From assembly GCA_000381585.1 (NCBI GenBank), contig KB906733.1, forward strand, positions 186,001-250,000: a DNA stretch of 64,000 nucleotides, read 5' to 3'. The notes beneath the pieces were generated by a model. The model was not told where the DNA came from. It saw nothing but the letters and a program-made list of their open reading frames with translations, and did not search any database. Positions 30,981 to 40,593 of the stretch are shown here, one piece after another. The stretch is from Acidobacteriaceae bacterium KBS 83. Its GTDB lineage: Bacteria > Acidobacteriota > Terriglobia > Terriglobales > Acidobacteriaceae. The position numbers and the translations under genes are program-made. The stretch's first letter is position 1, and each line of letters begins with the position of its first letter.

Positions 30981-33725
30981 TCAACCTTCCCGCAGGGCTC
31001 GCATGGGATTGGTGCGACTGGCGGTGAGAGCAGGCAGCCAGCAGGCGAGCATGGCTACCAGAATCAGCAGGAGGCAGGCCGCGGCCAGGCTCAGCGGATC
31101 CGCAGGGCTGAGTCCGAAGAGCATTCTGGAAAAGATGCGCCCGATGAGCAGAGAGAGCGCCAAGCCGACGCCTGCGCCGACGCACACCAAGGTGGTGCCC
31201 TGTCGAAGAACAAGGCGCAGGACAGCAGAGCGGGACGCGCCCAGAGCCATGCGCACTCCGATCTCGCGTTGTCGCGAGCTCACTGAATAGGCAAGGATGC
31301 CGTAGAGACCCACGCTGGCCAGCGCAAGAGCGAACAGTCCGAAGGTGCCGAGCATTGCGAGAACGATGCGCTCGTTCCATAGCACCTGGTCCATGAGTTT
31401 GGCGCCAGTGCGGACGTCCGTGATGTCAACCGCCGGGGCAACGTCGCGGATTTCGCGTTGCACGGTTCCGAGCAGTAATGCAGGATCGCCAGCGGTTCGC
31501 ACGTAGAGGATGAAGTTGCCTCCGGGATTCTGACGCATGGGCAAATAGATGGACGGCTGCGGTGCTTCTCCCAGCGTCGCGTAGTTGCTGGTTCTTACTA
31601 CACCTACGATGTGGCGTGTGACGGTATCGCCAGAGAGGCGAAGATGTTGTCCAATGGCGTTGCCAGATGGCCAGTAACGGCGCGCCAGATCTTCGTTGAT
31701 GATGACGACTGGAAGCGATCCCTCCTGATCGGCATCGGCAAAGGCTCTTCCTTCAAGAAGCGGAATACGCATGGTGTCGAAGTAGCGGACGTCTACCGCG
31801 TTGGTGATGGTGCTGAGAGTTTCAGATTTGCGCTGTTGCTCCTGACCCTCAATCACCACGCCGCGCGAAGCGCTGGCCCAGAATGGCATGTTCGATGCCC
31901 AGGATACGGATGCGACACCGGGAATTTTAGAGACGCGGTGTGCCGCCTCACGATGAAAATCCTTGAGACGCGTTGCGTCGAAGCCGATCTGCTCAGGATT
32001 CATCATGAAGACGGCGATGTGTCTGTGGTCGAAGCCGGGGTTGATGTCGTAGGCGCGCTGCACCGCTCGAAGAAAGAGCGACGATGCAATCAGCGCAACC
32101 AGCGAAAGAGCGACTTGTCCGGCTACGAGAGTTTTCTGGAATCGTGCGCTGCGGCCGCCGAGCCCCGCGATGTGAGTTTCTTCCTTCAGGCTATCGACCA
32201 GGCCAGTCCGTGAAGCACGCAGCGAAGGCACCACGCCGAAGATGAAACCGGTGGCGATCGACAGTAGCAGGGCAAAGAGGAATACGGTGCCGTCCAGCTT
32301 CGGCCCGACGAGATTGCGAACGACGTCAGGCGGGCGGAAGGACCACAGAAGCTGGCAGCCCTCGTAGCCGACGACAAGTCCGACGATGCCGCCAAGGACA
32401 CTGAGGAGCACGCTCTCGGTGAGAAGCTGGCGCAGAAGGCGTCCGCGGCTGGCGCCGATGGCCAAGCGCAGAGCGATCTCCTGGCGCCGTTTCACGGCGC
32501 GCGCCATGAGCAGATTGGCTACATTGGAGCATGCAATCAGCAACACGAGTCCCACGAGCACCAACAGAACGATGCTTACAAACTGCAGCCCGCGCTCACC
32601 GCCGGTGCTGGAATAAAGGGCGGTCGTAACGGGCTGCACCGAGACTGCGTGGCCCGCGTTCGCGTCGGGATACTGCTGCCGCAATGCTGTGGCCAGCGGT
32701 TGCAGACTGGCTTCCGCCTGACTGCGGCTGATTGCGGGCTTCAGTCTGGCGACCGTCTGGAAGAATGGTTTCCCGCGTTCGGTCAGTACATCGTGCATCG
32801 GTGCGGTCAGCACCTGCTGGGCCATGGTTGCGGGGAGCCACACGTCCGGTCCGAAAATGGCGCTTACACCAAGGAACCCCTGCGGGGCGACTCCAATCAC
32901 GGCGAAGGAGCTTCCATTGAGGTCGAGCACTTTGCCGATTATGTCCGGAGCGCTATTGAAGCGGACCTTCCAGGCACTGTAGCTGAGTACCGCAACAGGA
33001 GCGGATCCGGGTGCGGAGATCTCTCCGGGAGAGAAGAAGCGGCCTTTCGCCGGCGTGATATCCAGCGCTTCAAAGAATCCTTGCGTTACGATTTCGCCGA
33101 AGAACCGCTCAGAATTTTTGTTCTCGGTCAAAGTCATCACCATCGGTGACGAGAATCCGCCAAGCGAAGTGAAGACAGTATTTCCGGCGCGGAAATCTTT
33201 CAGGTTCAAGTACGAGACTGGCAGAACGTCGCTCGACGTGCGCTGATTCTTCAAGTCCGTTGTGTAGAGGCACGCCAGGCGGGATGGATCGGGAGCCGGA
33301 AGCGGATGGAGAAGCAGCGTGTTCACTACCGTGAAGACGGTCGTGGTGGCGCCAATGCCGAGCGCTAGCGTAAGGATGGCAAAAAAAGAGAAGGCCGGCA
33401 CCTTGATCAGGCTGCGCACTCCGAACTTCAGGTCACGCGTGAAGTCGGCGAAGAGATTGCCGGAGGGCAATGCTGCGGGCGTGAGAGGTGCTCTTCGGGC
33501 AGAGTTGCGCACAGTGGACGGCAGAGCCCAGGCAGGGATGTCACTGCGTTCCAACTCTTCGAGGACGGTTCGACGTGCTTCCGATTCGCTGCTGCCTCCA
33601 AGAAGCAGTTCCTCATAACGGTCATCGAGATGCTGGCTTAGTTCTTCGATGATGGCTGCCTCGCGGCCCGGGTCGATCTCGAGATGTTCCAGCCGCTTCG
33701 CTAACTCCTGTTTCCAGTCAGGCAT
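30981..33725 (-). CDS. ADOP-type permease with N-terminal prefix domain, PadR-linked
   Basis: 914 residues. An N-terminal helical prefix (about 1-65: LAKRLEHLEIDPGREAAIIE through HLDDRYEELLLGGSSESEAR) precedes the family core, which opens at about 95 (LKFGVRSLIKVPAFSFFAIL). Core features: RRQEIALRLAIGASR in the first FtsX block and SRQREIGVRMALGASRSAV in the second, with TASRTNPMRALREG at the end. The prefix resembles the helical domains that accompany PadR-controlled genes. Its start overlaps the PadR gene by 8 bases, so expression is coupled. There is no ATPase beside it. Confidence 0.9.
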   Translation of the reverse strand: MPDWKQELAKRLEHLEIDPGREAAIIEELSQHLDDRYEELLLGGSSESEARRTVLEELERSDIPAWALPSTVRNSARRAPLTPAALPSGNLFADFTRDLKFGVRSLIKVPAFSFFAILTLALGIGATTTVFTVVNTLLLHPLPAPDPSRLACLYTTDLKNQRTSSDVLPVSYLNLKDFRAGNTVFTSLGGFSSPMVMTLTENKNSERFFGEIVTQGFFEALDITPAKGRFFSPGEISAPGSAPVAVLSYSAWKVRFNSAPDIIGKVLDLNGSSFAVIGVAPQGFLGVSAIFGPDVWLPATMAQQVLTAPMHDVLTERGKPFFQTVARLKPAISRSQAEASLQPLATALRQQYPDANAGHAVSVQPVTTALYSSTGGERGLQFVSIVLLVLVGLVLLIACSNVANLLMARAVKRRQEIALRLAIGASRGRLLRQLLTESVLLSVLGGIVGLVVGYEGCQLLWSFRPPDVVRNLVGPKLDGTVFLFALLLSIATGFIFGVVPSLRASRTGLVDSLKEETHIAGLGGRSARFQKTLVAGQVALSLVALIASSLFLRAVQRAYDINPGFDHRHIAVFMMNPEQIGFDATRLKDFHREAAHRVSKIPGVASVSWASNMPFWASASRGVVIEGQEQQRKSETLSTITNAVDVRYFDTMRIPLLEGRAFADADQEGSLPVVIINEDLARRYWPSGNAIGQHLRLSGDTVTRHIVGVVRTSNYATLGEAPQPSIYLPMRQNPGGNFILYVRTAGDPALLLGTVQREIRDVAPAVDITDVRTGAKLMDQVLWNERIVLAMLGTFGLFALALASVGLYGILAYSVSSRQREIGVRMALGASRSAVLRLVLRQGTTLVCVGAGVGLALSLLIGRIFSRMLFGLSPADPLSLAAACLLLILVAMLACWLPALTASRTNPMRALREG

Positions 33726-34065
33726 TTTTCACCCCCATCACGCGGCTCATGGCCTCGATGAACCCTTGCCAATTTTGGCGCTGCCGCACCAGGGTCTTCC
33801 GCCCTTCAGCAGTGAGGCTGTAGTAGCGTCTGCGCCGCTGATTCGGCTTTTCGACCCAGCGGCCATGGACCAGGCCACGCTCCTCAAGGCGGTATAGCAA
33901 GGGATAGAGCGTCGTGACGTGGAAGCGCAGGGCTCCTGCGGAACGGGCTTCGATCAGTTTGCAGATGTCGTAACCGTGCCGGGACTGTTCTTCCAGCAGC
34001 GACATGATCAGCAGTTCGGCGCCGCCCTTCTTCCACTCGCGATCGTCACTCTTCTCGGTTGCCAT
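33718..34065 (-). CDS. PadR-family repressor, copy 1
   Basis: 115 residues. The winged helix is clear: GGAELLIMSLLEEQSRHGYD, LRFHVTTLYPLLYRLEERGL, then the basic wing EKPNQRRRRYYSLTAEGRKTL and a C-terminal helix. PadR proteins usually repress transporter genes and are relieved by a ligand. The gene overlaps the ADOP gene by 8 bases. The AT-rich palindrome at 34078-34104, just upstream, is the likely operator. It starts at ATG 34065; AGGA lies about 13 bases ahead, rather far. Confidence 0.92.
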   Translation of the reverse strand: MATEKSDDREWKKGGAELLIMSLLEEQSRHGYDICKLIEARSAGALRFHVTTLYPLLYRLEERGLVHGRWVEKPNQRRRRYYSLTAEGRKTLVRQRQNWQGFIEAMSRVMGVKNA

Positions 34066-34077
34066 ATATGTTTGTTC

Positions 34078-34104
34078 CTATATATGTGAATACAACATAT
34101 ATAG
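34078..34104 (-). promoter_or_regulatory. PadR operator candidate for the ADOP operon at 30981
   Basis: Inverted repeat CTATATATGT (34078-34087), 7-base spacer, ACATATATAG (34095-34104), immediately upstream of the PadR start. ATATATGT-ACATATAT repeats are typical of PadR sites. Confidence 0.75.
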
Positions 34105-34191
34105 TCAAATCGACGCACGTCGACCGCGCGCCGTGTTGCGTGCGCTCGAAAAGCGCGGGGCTAACCGGTACTGATCGCCCTGCGAGTTCTA

Positions 34192-35196
34192 TCAGCGGTG
34201 CTGATGAAATGGACGCCAATCGGAAGGCCGGCCTTTCACGGAAGGTGCTCTTCCATTCGCTTTGGCGTTGCGCTGGATGACGGTGAGGCTGAGGTCGTCG
34301 CTGAGCGGACGGCCATTGGCGAAGTCCTGCACGGCGGCGAGCAGGGTCATGAGCGTGCCGTGCGCCGATTGGCGGTCGGCCTGTTGCAGGGAAGCCATGA
34401 GGCGATCCACTCCGAACTCTTCCTCTGAAGAGTTGCGGCATTCGAGGACACCATCGGAATAGGCAACCAGGGTGTCGCCGGGTTCGAGAAGCACTTGGGC
34501 AGATTCGTATTCCGCGTTCTCGATCGCGCCGAGGAGCGGTCCGCCCACATCAAGCAGGTGGGTGCGTCCGTCTGCGCGCAGCAGGACGGGCAGGAAGTGG
34601 CCCGCGTTGCAGTAGGTGACTCTTCCGCGATTGCAATCGACGAATGCGAGAAATGCTGTGACGACTGGTGCAACGGGCCGCAGATAGCAGAGATGACGGT
34701 TGATTTCAGCGGCGATCTTCGAGGGGTCTGGGTTCGACGAATCAGAATCCGGACGGCCGCAACTCTGCAAGAGCCCTGCCAAATGTGTGAACCACATGCC
34801 GGCCGCAATGCCTTTGCCTGCGATATCTCCAAGCACGGAAAGGATGGTGGAGCCGCTTTGCGAAAGAGTGGTGAAGTCGCCGGAGAGAAAGCGAGCGGCG
34901 AAGACCTCGCTGGCAAGCTCGAGGTCGCCCGAGCGCAACATGCGCGGGCCGCTGAGCTTGCGTTGAATCTGGGTGGCATCGAAGATCTGCGCGTGCAGAT
35001 CCGATCTTTCCCGGAGCAGCGAGTACACATCCTCCTGCTGCGGCAAGGCGGACGGAGTTATCTCCGCCAAGGGGGGTACTTCGATAGGCGGCGCCATCGG
35101 CGAGACGGGCATCGCCGGCGGGATCATGGATGCTGGAGGCATGCTCCAGCCCGGACGTCTGATGGTGGTCCGATAATCGCCGCTGCCTCTTGGCAC
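34192..35196 (-). CDS. PP2C-type (RsbU/SpoIIE-like) serine/threonine phosphatase
   Basis: 334 residues: a proline-rich N-terminal segment (SMPPASMIPPAMPVSPMAPP, about 20-50), a short helical linker (SLLRERSDLHAQIFDATQIQ), then the SpoIIE-like phosphatase core. Motifs: VLGDIAGKGIAAGMW, CNAGHFLPVLL, TLVAYSDGVLECRN and DDLSLTV. Such phosphatases act on anti-anti-sigma factors or similar partners, using Mn or Mg held by the aspartates. The GTG at 35196 is chosen because GGAG lies 6 bases upstream; a TTG at 35214 would add six residues. It sits 103 bases downstream of the OmpR-type regulator on the same strand, so it may be controlled with that two-component pair. Confidence 0.88.
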   Translation of the reverse strand: MPRGSGDYRTTIRRPGWSMPPASMIPPAMPVSPMAPPIEVPPLAEITPSALPQQEDVYSLLRERSDLHAQIFDATQIQRKLSGPRMLRSGDLELASEVFAARFLSGDFTTLSQSGSTILSVLGDIAGKGIAAGMWFTHLAGLLQSCGRPDSDSSNPDPSKIAAEINRHLCYLRPVAPVVTAFLAFVDCNRGRVTYCNAGHFLPVLLRADGRTHLLDVGGPLLGAIENAEYESAQVLLEPGDTLVAYSDGVLECRNSSEEEFGVDRLMASLQQADRQSAHGTLMTLLAAVQDFANGRPLSDDLSLTVIQRNAKANGRAPSVKGRPSDWRPFHQHR

Positions 35197-35299
35197 TACT
35201 CTCTCCGCGCTCAAAATCCACCTCGTTTCGATTTTGATCGTGCTTTAGAGCGTTTTCACTTGGCTTGAGTTCGGCCAGGTCAGGCGTAATCGTCGGTCG

Positions 35300-36025
35300 C
35301 TATCCGACGAATCGATAGCCGGTTCCATGCACAGTAAGGAAGTATTGTGGTTCTTCCGGATTGGGTTCCAATTTCTGGCGCAAGCGCACCAGATGGGTGT
35401 CTACGGTTCGAGTTGTCGGATAGTGCTCGTATCCCCACACGTCTTCGAGGAGACGATGACGACTCAGTGTTTCGCCTGAGTGACAGATAAAGTACTTGAG
35501 CAGCTCGAATTCTTTGGAAGAGACATCGAGAGCCTTGCCTGACCTGACCACGCGGCAACGGCGCAGATCCACTTCGACGTCACCGAAGGAATGCTGCTCC
35601 TGATCCTTCGGGAGGACGGCGGTGCGCCGCAAAACAGCCTTGACGCGCGCCAGCAGCTCGCGAATTGAAAATGGCTTGGTGACGTAATCATCCGCGCCAA
35701 GTTCGAGGCCTACCACCTTATCGACTTCCTGACCGCGTGCTGTGAGCATGATGATGGGAAGTGAAGCACGCTTGGCCCGCAGCTGCTTGCAGACTTCGAG
35801 GCCGCTCATGCGAGGCATCATGACGTCGAGGACTACCAGGTCGGGGGACTCTTCGAGCGCGCGTTGGAGGCCTTCGACGCCGTCGCTTGCGGTGATCACT
35901 TCGTAGCCTTCGAATTCGAAATTGTCGCGCAGCCCAACGACCATGTTGGGTTCGTCCTCCACGACAAGAATCTTCGCCCGGTTCGTCTGTTCTTCGTTGT
36001 GATTGGTTTTCTCTTGCTGTCTCAT
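35300..36025 (-). CDS. OmpR-family response regulator
   Basis: 241 residues. Receiver domain with VVEDEPN, the phosphoacceptor in LVVLDVMMPRMSG, the Thr in MLTARG and Lys in VTKPF; then a winged-helix output (about 140-240) with SSKEFELLKYFICHSGETLS and TRTVDTHLVRLRQKLEP and the final HGTGYRFVG. The order and spacing match PhoB/OmpR-type regulators. It overlaps the sensor kinase upstream by 4 bases (ATGA), making a translationally coupled pair. Targets could include the phosphatase downstream. Confidence 0.94.
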   Translation of the reverse strand: MRQQEKTNHNEEQTNRAKILVVEDEPNMVVGLRDNFEFEGYEVITASDGVEGLQRALEESPDLVVLDVMMPRMSGLEVCKQLRAKRASLPIIMLTARGQEVDKVVGLELGADDYVTKPFSIRELLARVKAVLRRTAVLPKDQEQHSFGDVEVDLRRCRVVRSGKALDVSSKEFELLKYFICHSGETLSRHRLLEDVWGYEHYPTTRTVDTHLVRLRQKLEPNPEEPQYFLTVHGTGYRFVG

Positions 36026-37695
36026 GCCGACACCGCCTCCTCTTGCTGAAGCTCTGAAGCCTGTACCGGGAGAGTGATAATGAACTTGCTGCCGTGCCCC
36101 GGCGCGCTTTCCACTGTAACCTCGCCGCCATGGGCGCGAACGATGTGGCGCACCAGGGAGAGCCCTAACCCGCTTCCCTTGGTGTTGTGTACCAGCGGAT
36201 CGCCCACTCGATAGAACTTTTCAAAGATCCTGGGCTGTTCTTTGGCGGGAATGCCGATGCCATGATCCACGACCTCAAGGTTGACGCTGCCGTTTTGACG
36301 GTAGAGATAGACGCCGAGATACTTGTCTCTCGCCGAGTACTTGACGGCGTTGTTCACGAGATTCAGCAACGAGCGAGCGATTGCCTCACGATCCACGTGC
36401 AAGGGCGGTAGATTGGTGTCAATCTTCTGCTCGAAGTGGAAGCCGTTGTGCTCGATTTCGAAGCGGTAGGATTCCAGCGTGCTGCGCACCAGGTCTGCCA
36501 CATCGGTTTCGCAAAAGCTGTACTCTTTTTTGCCGGCTTCGATGCGCGAGAAGTCGAGGATGTTATTGATCAGCGAGGTCAGGCGCTCGCTCTCTTTGCG
36601 GATGATCTCGTAGTACTCCTGATGCTTTGCGGGATTCGAGATGCGTCCCAGTTCCAGGGTTTCCGCGTAGAGACGGATGAGCGCCAGGGGCGTTCTCAGC
36701 TCGTGCGAGACATTGGAGACGAAATCGGATTTTAACTTGGCTAGTGCGAGCTCGCGGGAGACGTTGCGGTAGGTGAGTATCATGCCCGCGCCCATCAACA
36801 GCGAGAGTGCGCCCAGGATGAGGAATTGTTGGCGAGCGAACCGGCGGCCGATGTCCGCGATGGTTGTCCCATGCAGTCCGATACCGAGGATCATGCCGGG
36901 GAAAACGCCATCGAAGGTGCGCTCCACTTCGGGGCGGCTCCCGTCCCAGCAAGCGGAGGCCGCCAGTGGCGTCTGGTCCTTGGATGTCCGCACCGTGATT
37001 GCCGGTTCAGGGTGGGAAGCGTCGTTGTGACCCTCATCCGGCACCACTTCGTTCAGCGCCTGCGGGAAGAAGGTGTTTGCCATAAAGTCGGGGTCGTAGA
37101 TGAATCCGGCCAGTGCGGGGTGCTCGGCTGAGGAACCGTGAGGAATGAAGTACGCGGCTGAGAGGTACTGCATTTTGTCGCCCCTGTGCACCCACTCGTT
37201 GGTGATCAAAGCGTGGTGTCCATCGCCGGCTGCCATCTTCTTCAGCTTGTAGAGGTAGCCCTCGGACTCAATACCCATCCAGGTTTCGATATTGGAAGAG
37301 AGTTCTTTGCTTTCCCCGCGAAACTCGGGATCGTCCATCATGCCGGGCTGAGATTGAAACTGAAAATGGCCCTTGCCGGACCATATAAACGCATGCGAGA
37401 CGGTTGGATGTGTGGTGAGGAAGGACTCAAGATCCTCAGGCTGGTCAGCGTCAGGGAATTTCTCTCTGATTTCCTCGGTCATCCTATAGGCGCGTTCGTC
37501 GATGCGCTTTTCCGCGATAGCCAGAACGTGCTGATAGTTCCTCTGAATGACCGCCTCGATCCCTTTTTCGCGTTGCAGGTCGCGGAGATGCCAGACATTC
37601 CAGATGATCAGCGCCGCGGCGGGCAGCACGACGGCGAGCATCAAGAGCAGCACACGAGGCCGTTCGGACCAACGTCGAACTTGCAGCTTCAACAT
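36022..37695 (-). CDS. sensor histidine kinase
   Basis: 557 residues. First membrane helix at about 14-37 (RVLLLMLAVVLPAAALII), a periplasmic sensor of about 250 residues, a second helix near 290-310 (FLILGALSLLMGAGMIL), then HisKA with FVSNVSHELRTPLALIR (about 335), N box LLNLVNNAVKYS, G1 DHGIGIP and G2 GSGLGLSLVR. The long periplasmic part contains a segment like MGIESEGYLYKLKKMAAGDG but no domain I can name. The ATG at 37695 lies next to the first helix; an ATG at 37728 is an alternative. Upstream lies the TonB receptor, 121 bases away. It is coupled to the OmpR regulator by a 4-base overlap. Confidence 0.92.
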   Translation of the reverse strand: MLKLQVRRWSERPRVLLLMLAVVLPAAALIIWNVWHLRDLQREKGIEAVIQRNYQHVLAIAEKRIDERAYRMTEEIREKFPDADQPEDLESFLTTHPTVSHAFIWSGKGHFQFQSQPGMMDDPEFRGESKELSSNIETWMGIESEGYLYKLKKMAAGDGHHALITNEWVHRGDKMQYLSAAYFIPHGSSAEHPALAGFIYDPDFMANTFFPQALNEVVPDEGHNDASHPEPAITVRTSKDQTPLAASACWDGSRPEVERTFDGVFPGMILGIGLHGTTIADIGRRFARQQFLILGALSLLMGAGMILTYRNVSRELALAKLKSDFVSNVSHELRTPLALIRLYAETLELGRISNPAKHQEYYEIIRKESERLTSLINNILDFSRIEAGKKEYSFCETDVADLVRSTLESYRFEIEHNGFHFEQKIDTNLPPLHVDREAIARSLLNLVNNAVKYSARDKYLGVYLYRQNGSVNLEVVDHGIGIPAKEQPRIFEKFYRVGDPLVHNTKGSGLGLSLVRHIVRAHGGEVTVESAPGHGSKFIITLPVQASELQQEEAVSA

Positions 37696-37816
37696 AGGTA
37701 GGCATCCAGGAATGGGCCCGGTTTCCATCAGAATGGAGGATAGGCCCAAAGGGAGCAAGGTGTGTCACGGCGACGCAACAAGTTGCAAAAAGTTGTGAAC
37801 CGGACGTTTTCCTTGC

Positions 37817-40552
37817 CTAAAAGTGGAAGCCTACCTCTGCGGTCAGCGCACGCGGAGTGACATAGTGCGTTCCGCTGAAGGTGGAAAGGAAGTTGTAGAG
37901 CGCAGTCTTGTTTGTCAGGTTTACTCCGGTAAGCCGGAGACTCCACTTGTATCTGTCGCCGTCGAAGAGGTTGTCTTCGCCGACGGAGGCATCGAAGAGG
38001 CTTCGAGGCGCAATCCGCGTGGGTTTGCGGTCGTCATTCTCGGTACCCGGCGCGGGGATGCTGGCCAGGCTGGATGTGAGCTGCGTTGCCAAACAGGGCG
38101 TGGGAAGCGCTTGCGTGGGGGTGGCCCTTACTCCGTCACACGCGAGTCCTTCCTGGAATTGCTGATCCGCTGTGAATCCGCTCAGGTCGATTGCCGGCTG
38201 ACCGTCCAGCATGGTTGAAATGGCGCCGCAGTGACTGTTTGGATCCGTGACGTTGTAGCAGGGCGTGGATGCTGCAACGGCTCCGCTGTCATAGCGCCAA
38301 TTGAAGCCGAACCATGGGCCACGTTTGAATGGCGCCTGGTATTGGATATGCGTGGTTTGGTTGAAGACTTCGTCGTGATCGATGCGGAAGGGATATCCAC
38401 TCTGTCCCACGGTTGCACCTGCACCGGCGGTTTGCGGGGGGAAAAAGCGGGCCGCCACGGAGGACATGACGACGAATGCAGTGAAGTTGTGATAGCTGGG
38501 GATATCCGCACGGATGGTGAAGCCGGGGATTTTTGAGTTATGCCAGTCGATGGGGAAGTAGATGGGCGTGTTCCCGAAGACGCTGAAGTCGAATGCGTTG
38601 TGCGTGTACTTCCAGATGTACTCACCGCTGACGACAGCGTACTTGCCGAAGGCCTGCTGGAAGCCGGCGTGGAACTCATTGCGAAAGCCTGGCTGCAGCA
38701 CACCGGAGACGCCAGGCGAGCAATCCAGCAGTGGGGCAAGCACGGCGTTGAGGCACCCTTGACTGGAAAGGACGAGATTTTCATTGAAGGGTGTTTCCAG
38801 CGTTCGCGCATAGGAGAGGCGGAGGATGGTGTTTGTGCGCTTGACGCTGTAAGCGACACCGAGTCGCGGCTCGGGCTGGCGGGCAATGGTCAGGCCGTTG
38901 TAAAGATCTCCGCGAATGCCAAGATTGAAGACCCAGTTTCCGGCCTTGAGCTGGTCCTGCAGATAGAGCGCTAGCTCCTTGATATCGGTGTGGCCGAAGT
39001 AGAGATAGTATGTGCCGCCGCGGGTCAGGTCATACGGCGCGAAGATGGGATTATAGGTGCCGCCGGCGGAGGGGGCGTTCGAGACGAGCCCGGCGCTCGC
39101 GCATTGAGCGGGGTTAGTGAAGCCCGGTTGCGAATTCCCGTTTGCGTCGACACAGGGCGAGTTGAAGGTTGAGTCCACGACGCCGACATTGTCATGTTCG
39201 CGGAGAAAGGTCTGCTGGTACACGACGCCCGCCTTGATATTGTTATTCCCCTTCTGGAGGGTGACGTCGGTATGGGCGCCTGCATTCAAGAGGGTTCGTT
39301 GCTGAGAGATGGACTCGCTCTGGAGCGGGCTAAGATCGGCGAGTGGATTGTGGCTTGGGTAGTAGTTGTATGCGTCTTTGCGGACATATGGGCCGAAGTT
39401 GAAGACGGTATTCGCTCCGAAGAGGCGGGTATAGGTCGGCGCGATATCGAAGGTCTCAATTTTGGAGTGCTGGTCTGTATCGCCGAGATCGCCGAAGACA
39501 GGATCGGTGCCGGCACCTCCGCTGATCACGTTGGAGATGTTGAGGTTGTCGTAGGAATTCGGGGTCTGGAACCAAGACCGGGAGTAGTTCAGGTTGAGAT
39601 GAATGGAATCAGCTGTTGTGAACTGACGATCGATGCGATCAAAGAGATTTTGCTCGTTGCCTTTGGCATGGAAGACGACGAACTCCGGCGCGTCGAGGAA
39701 TCGGCCGGTGTTGAGGCCATCGAACTCAAAGAAGTTGCCCCAGTTCTGTCCGCCGTCGCCGATATCGAAGGAGCCCGCTGCGGAGCCGAAGGTGCCGTAC
39801 GAGGTCGTGATACTGCCGGTCGGCTTTGCGAGCCCCTGGCCGGAGCGAGTGGTGACGTTGATGACGAGGCTGGTCTTGCCGCCATATTCGGCCGGGGGTG
39901 CGCCGGCGATCACCTCAAGCGACTGCACCGAGTTTGAAGGGATCTGGTTGGAAAATACTTTGCTCTGCTGGTCGGTGATGGGCTGACCGTCGATGGAGAA
40001 GGAGTTCGATGCATGATCTCCGAGTCCGTGAAAGAGTCCGTTTGAATCGGCAGAGACGCCGGGCGATGCCAGGGTGACCAGGGAACTGAGAGCCGAGGAC
40101 TGACTTTCAAGCGGCAGCTTCTCGGTAACGTCGCGATCGATATCTGTATGGAAGGTGGGATCGTTCTCGACGAGGTCCTCGCCTTGTACGGTTACTGTGG
40201 TGGATGCCGTGCTCACCTGTAGAGGGATGTTCAAGCTGATGGGCACGGTCGAGGTGACGTCGACATCCTGGACGATTGAACCGAATCCAGTCATGACGAC
40301 GGTGAGATGGTAGGGATTAAGAGGCACATTGGGGAACTGAAAGTGCCCGGCTCTGTCCGTGGTTGCGGTCCTCGAGTATTTGCTGACCGGGTTCTGTATG
40401 GAGACGGTGGCTCCCGGCACGACTGCGCCGGATGGATCTGTAACAGTACCGCCGACGGAACCGGAGTTCGATTGTGCGTACAAATCCGAGAAAACTACGG
40501 CACTCAAAAAGACGAGAAGGAAAGAGAAAATGCTGCGCGCCGATACGCGCAT
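37817..40552 (-). CDS. Oar-like TonB-dependent outer membrane receptor
   Basis: 911 residues. The signal peptide ends at about 26 (LYA). A carboxypeptidase regulatory-like domain (about 30-115; GSVGGTVTDPSGAVVPGATV) comes next, then a plug region (about 130-240) with a NSFSIDGQPITDQQS segment, then the outer membrane barrel ending with GVNLTNKTALYNFLSTFSGT and the final Phe of AEVGFHF. This is the acidobacterial Oar-like type. The ATG at 40552 has AGGAGG 6 bases upstream. No ExbB, ExbD or TonB gene lies nearby. The small CxxCH protein gene lies directly upstream. The substrate is unknown; sugars, peptides or metal complexes are all possible. Confidence 0.9.
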   Translation of the reverse strand: MRVSARSIFSFLLVFLSAVVFSDLYAQSNSGSVGGTVTDPSGAVVPGATVSIQNPVSKYSRTATTDRAGHFQFPNVPLNPYHLTVVMTGFGSIVQDVDVTSTVPISLNIPLQVSTASTTVTVQGEDLVENDPTFHTDIDRDVTEKLPLESQSSALSSLVTLASPGVSADSNGLFHGLGDHASNSFSIDGQPITDQQSKVFSNQIPSNSVQSLEVIAGAPPAEYGGKTSLVINVTTRSGQGLAKPTGSITTSYGTFGSAAGSFDIGDGGQNWGNFFEFDGLNTGRFLDAPEFVVFHAKGNEQNLFDRIDRQFTTADSIHLNLNYSRSWFQTPNSYDNLNISNVISGGAGTDPVFGDLGDTDQHSKIETFDIAPTYTRLFGANTVFNFGPYVRKDAYNYYPSHNPLADLSPLQSESISQQRTLLNAGAHTDVTLQKGNNNIKAGVVYQQTFLREHDNVGVVDSTFNSPCVDANGNSQPGFTNPAQCASAGLVSNAPSAGGTYNPIFAPYDLTRGGTYYLYFGHTDIKELALYLQDQLKAGNWVFNLGIRGDLYNGLTIARQPEPRLGVAYSVKRTNTILRLSYARTLETPFNENLVLSSQGCLNAVLAPLLDCSPGVSGVLQPGFRNEFHAGFQQAFGKYAVVSGEYIWKYTHNAFDFSVFGNTPIYFPIDWHNSKIPGFTIRADIPSYHNFTAFVVMSSVAARFFPPQTAGAGATVGQSGYPFRIDHDEVFNQTTHIQYQAPFKRGPWFGFNWRYDSGAVAASTPCYNVTDPNSHCGAISTMLDGQPAIDLSGFTADQQFQEGLACDGVRATPTQALPTPCLATQLTSSLASIPAPGTENDDRKPTRIAPRSLFDASVGEDNLFDGDRYKWSLRLTGVNLTNKTALYNFLSTFSGTHYVTPRALTAEVGFHF

Positions 40553-40593
40553 GGAAAGCCTCCTGAAAAGCCGCTGATTGTCTGCTGGCAGTG

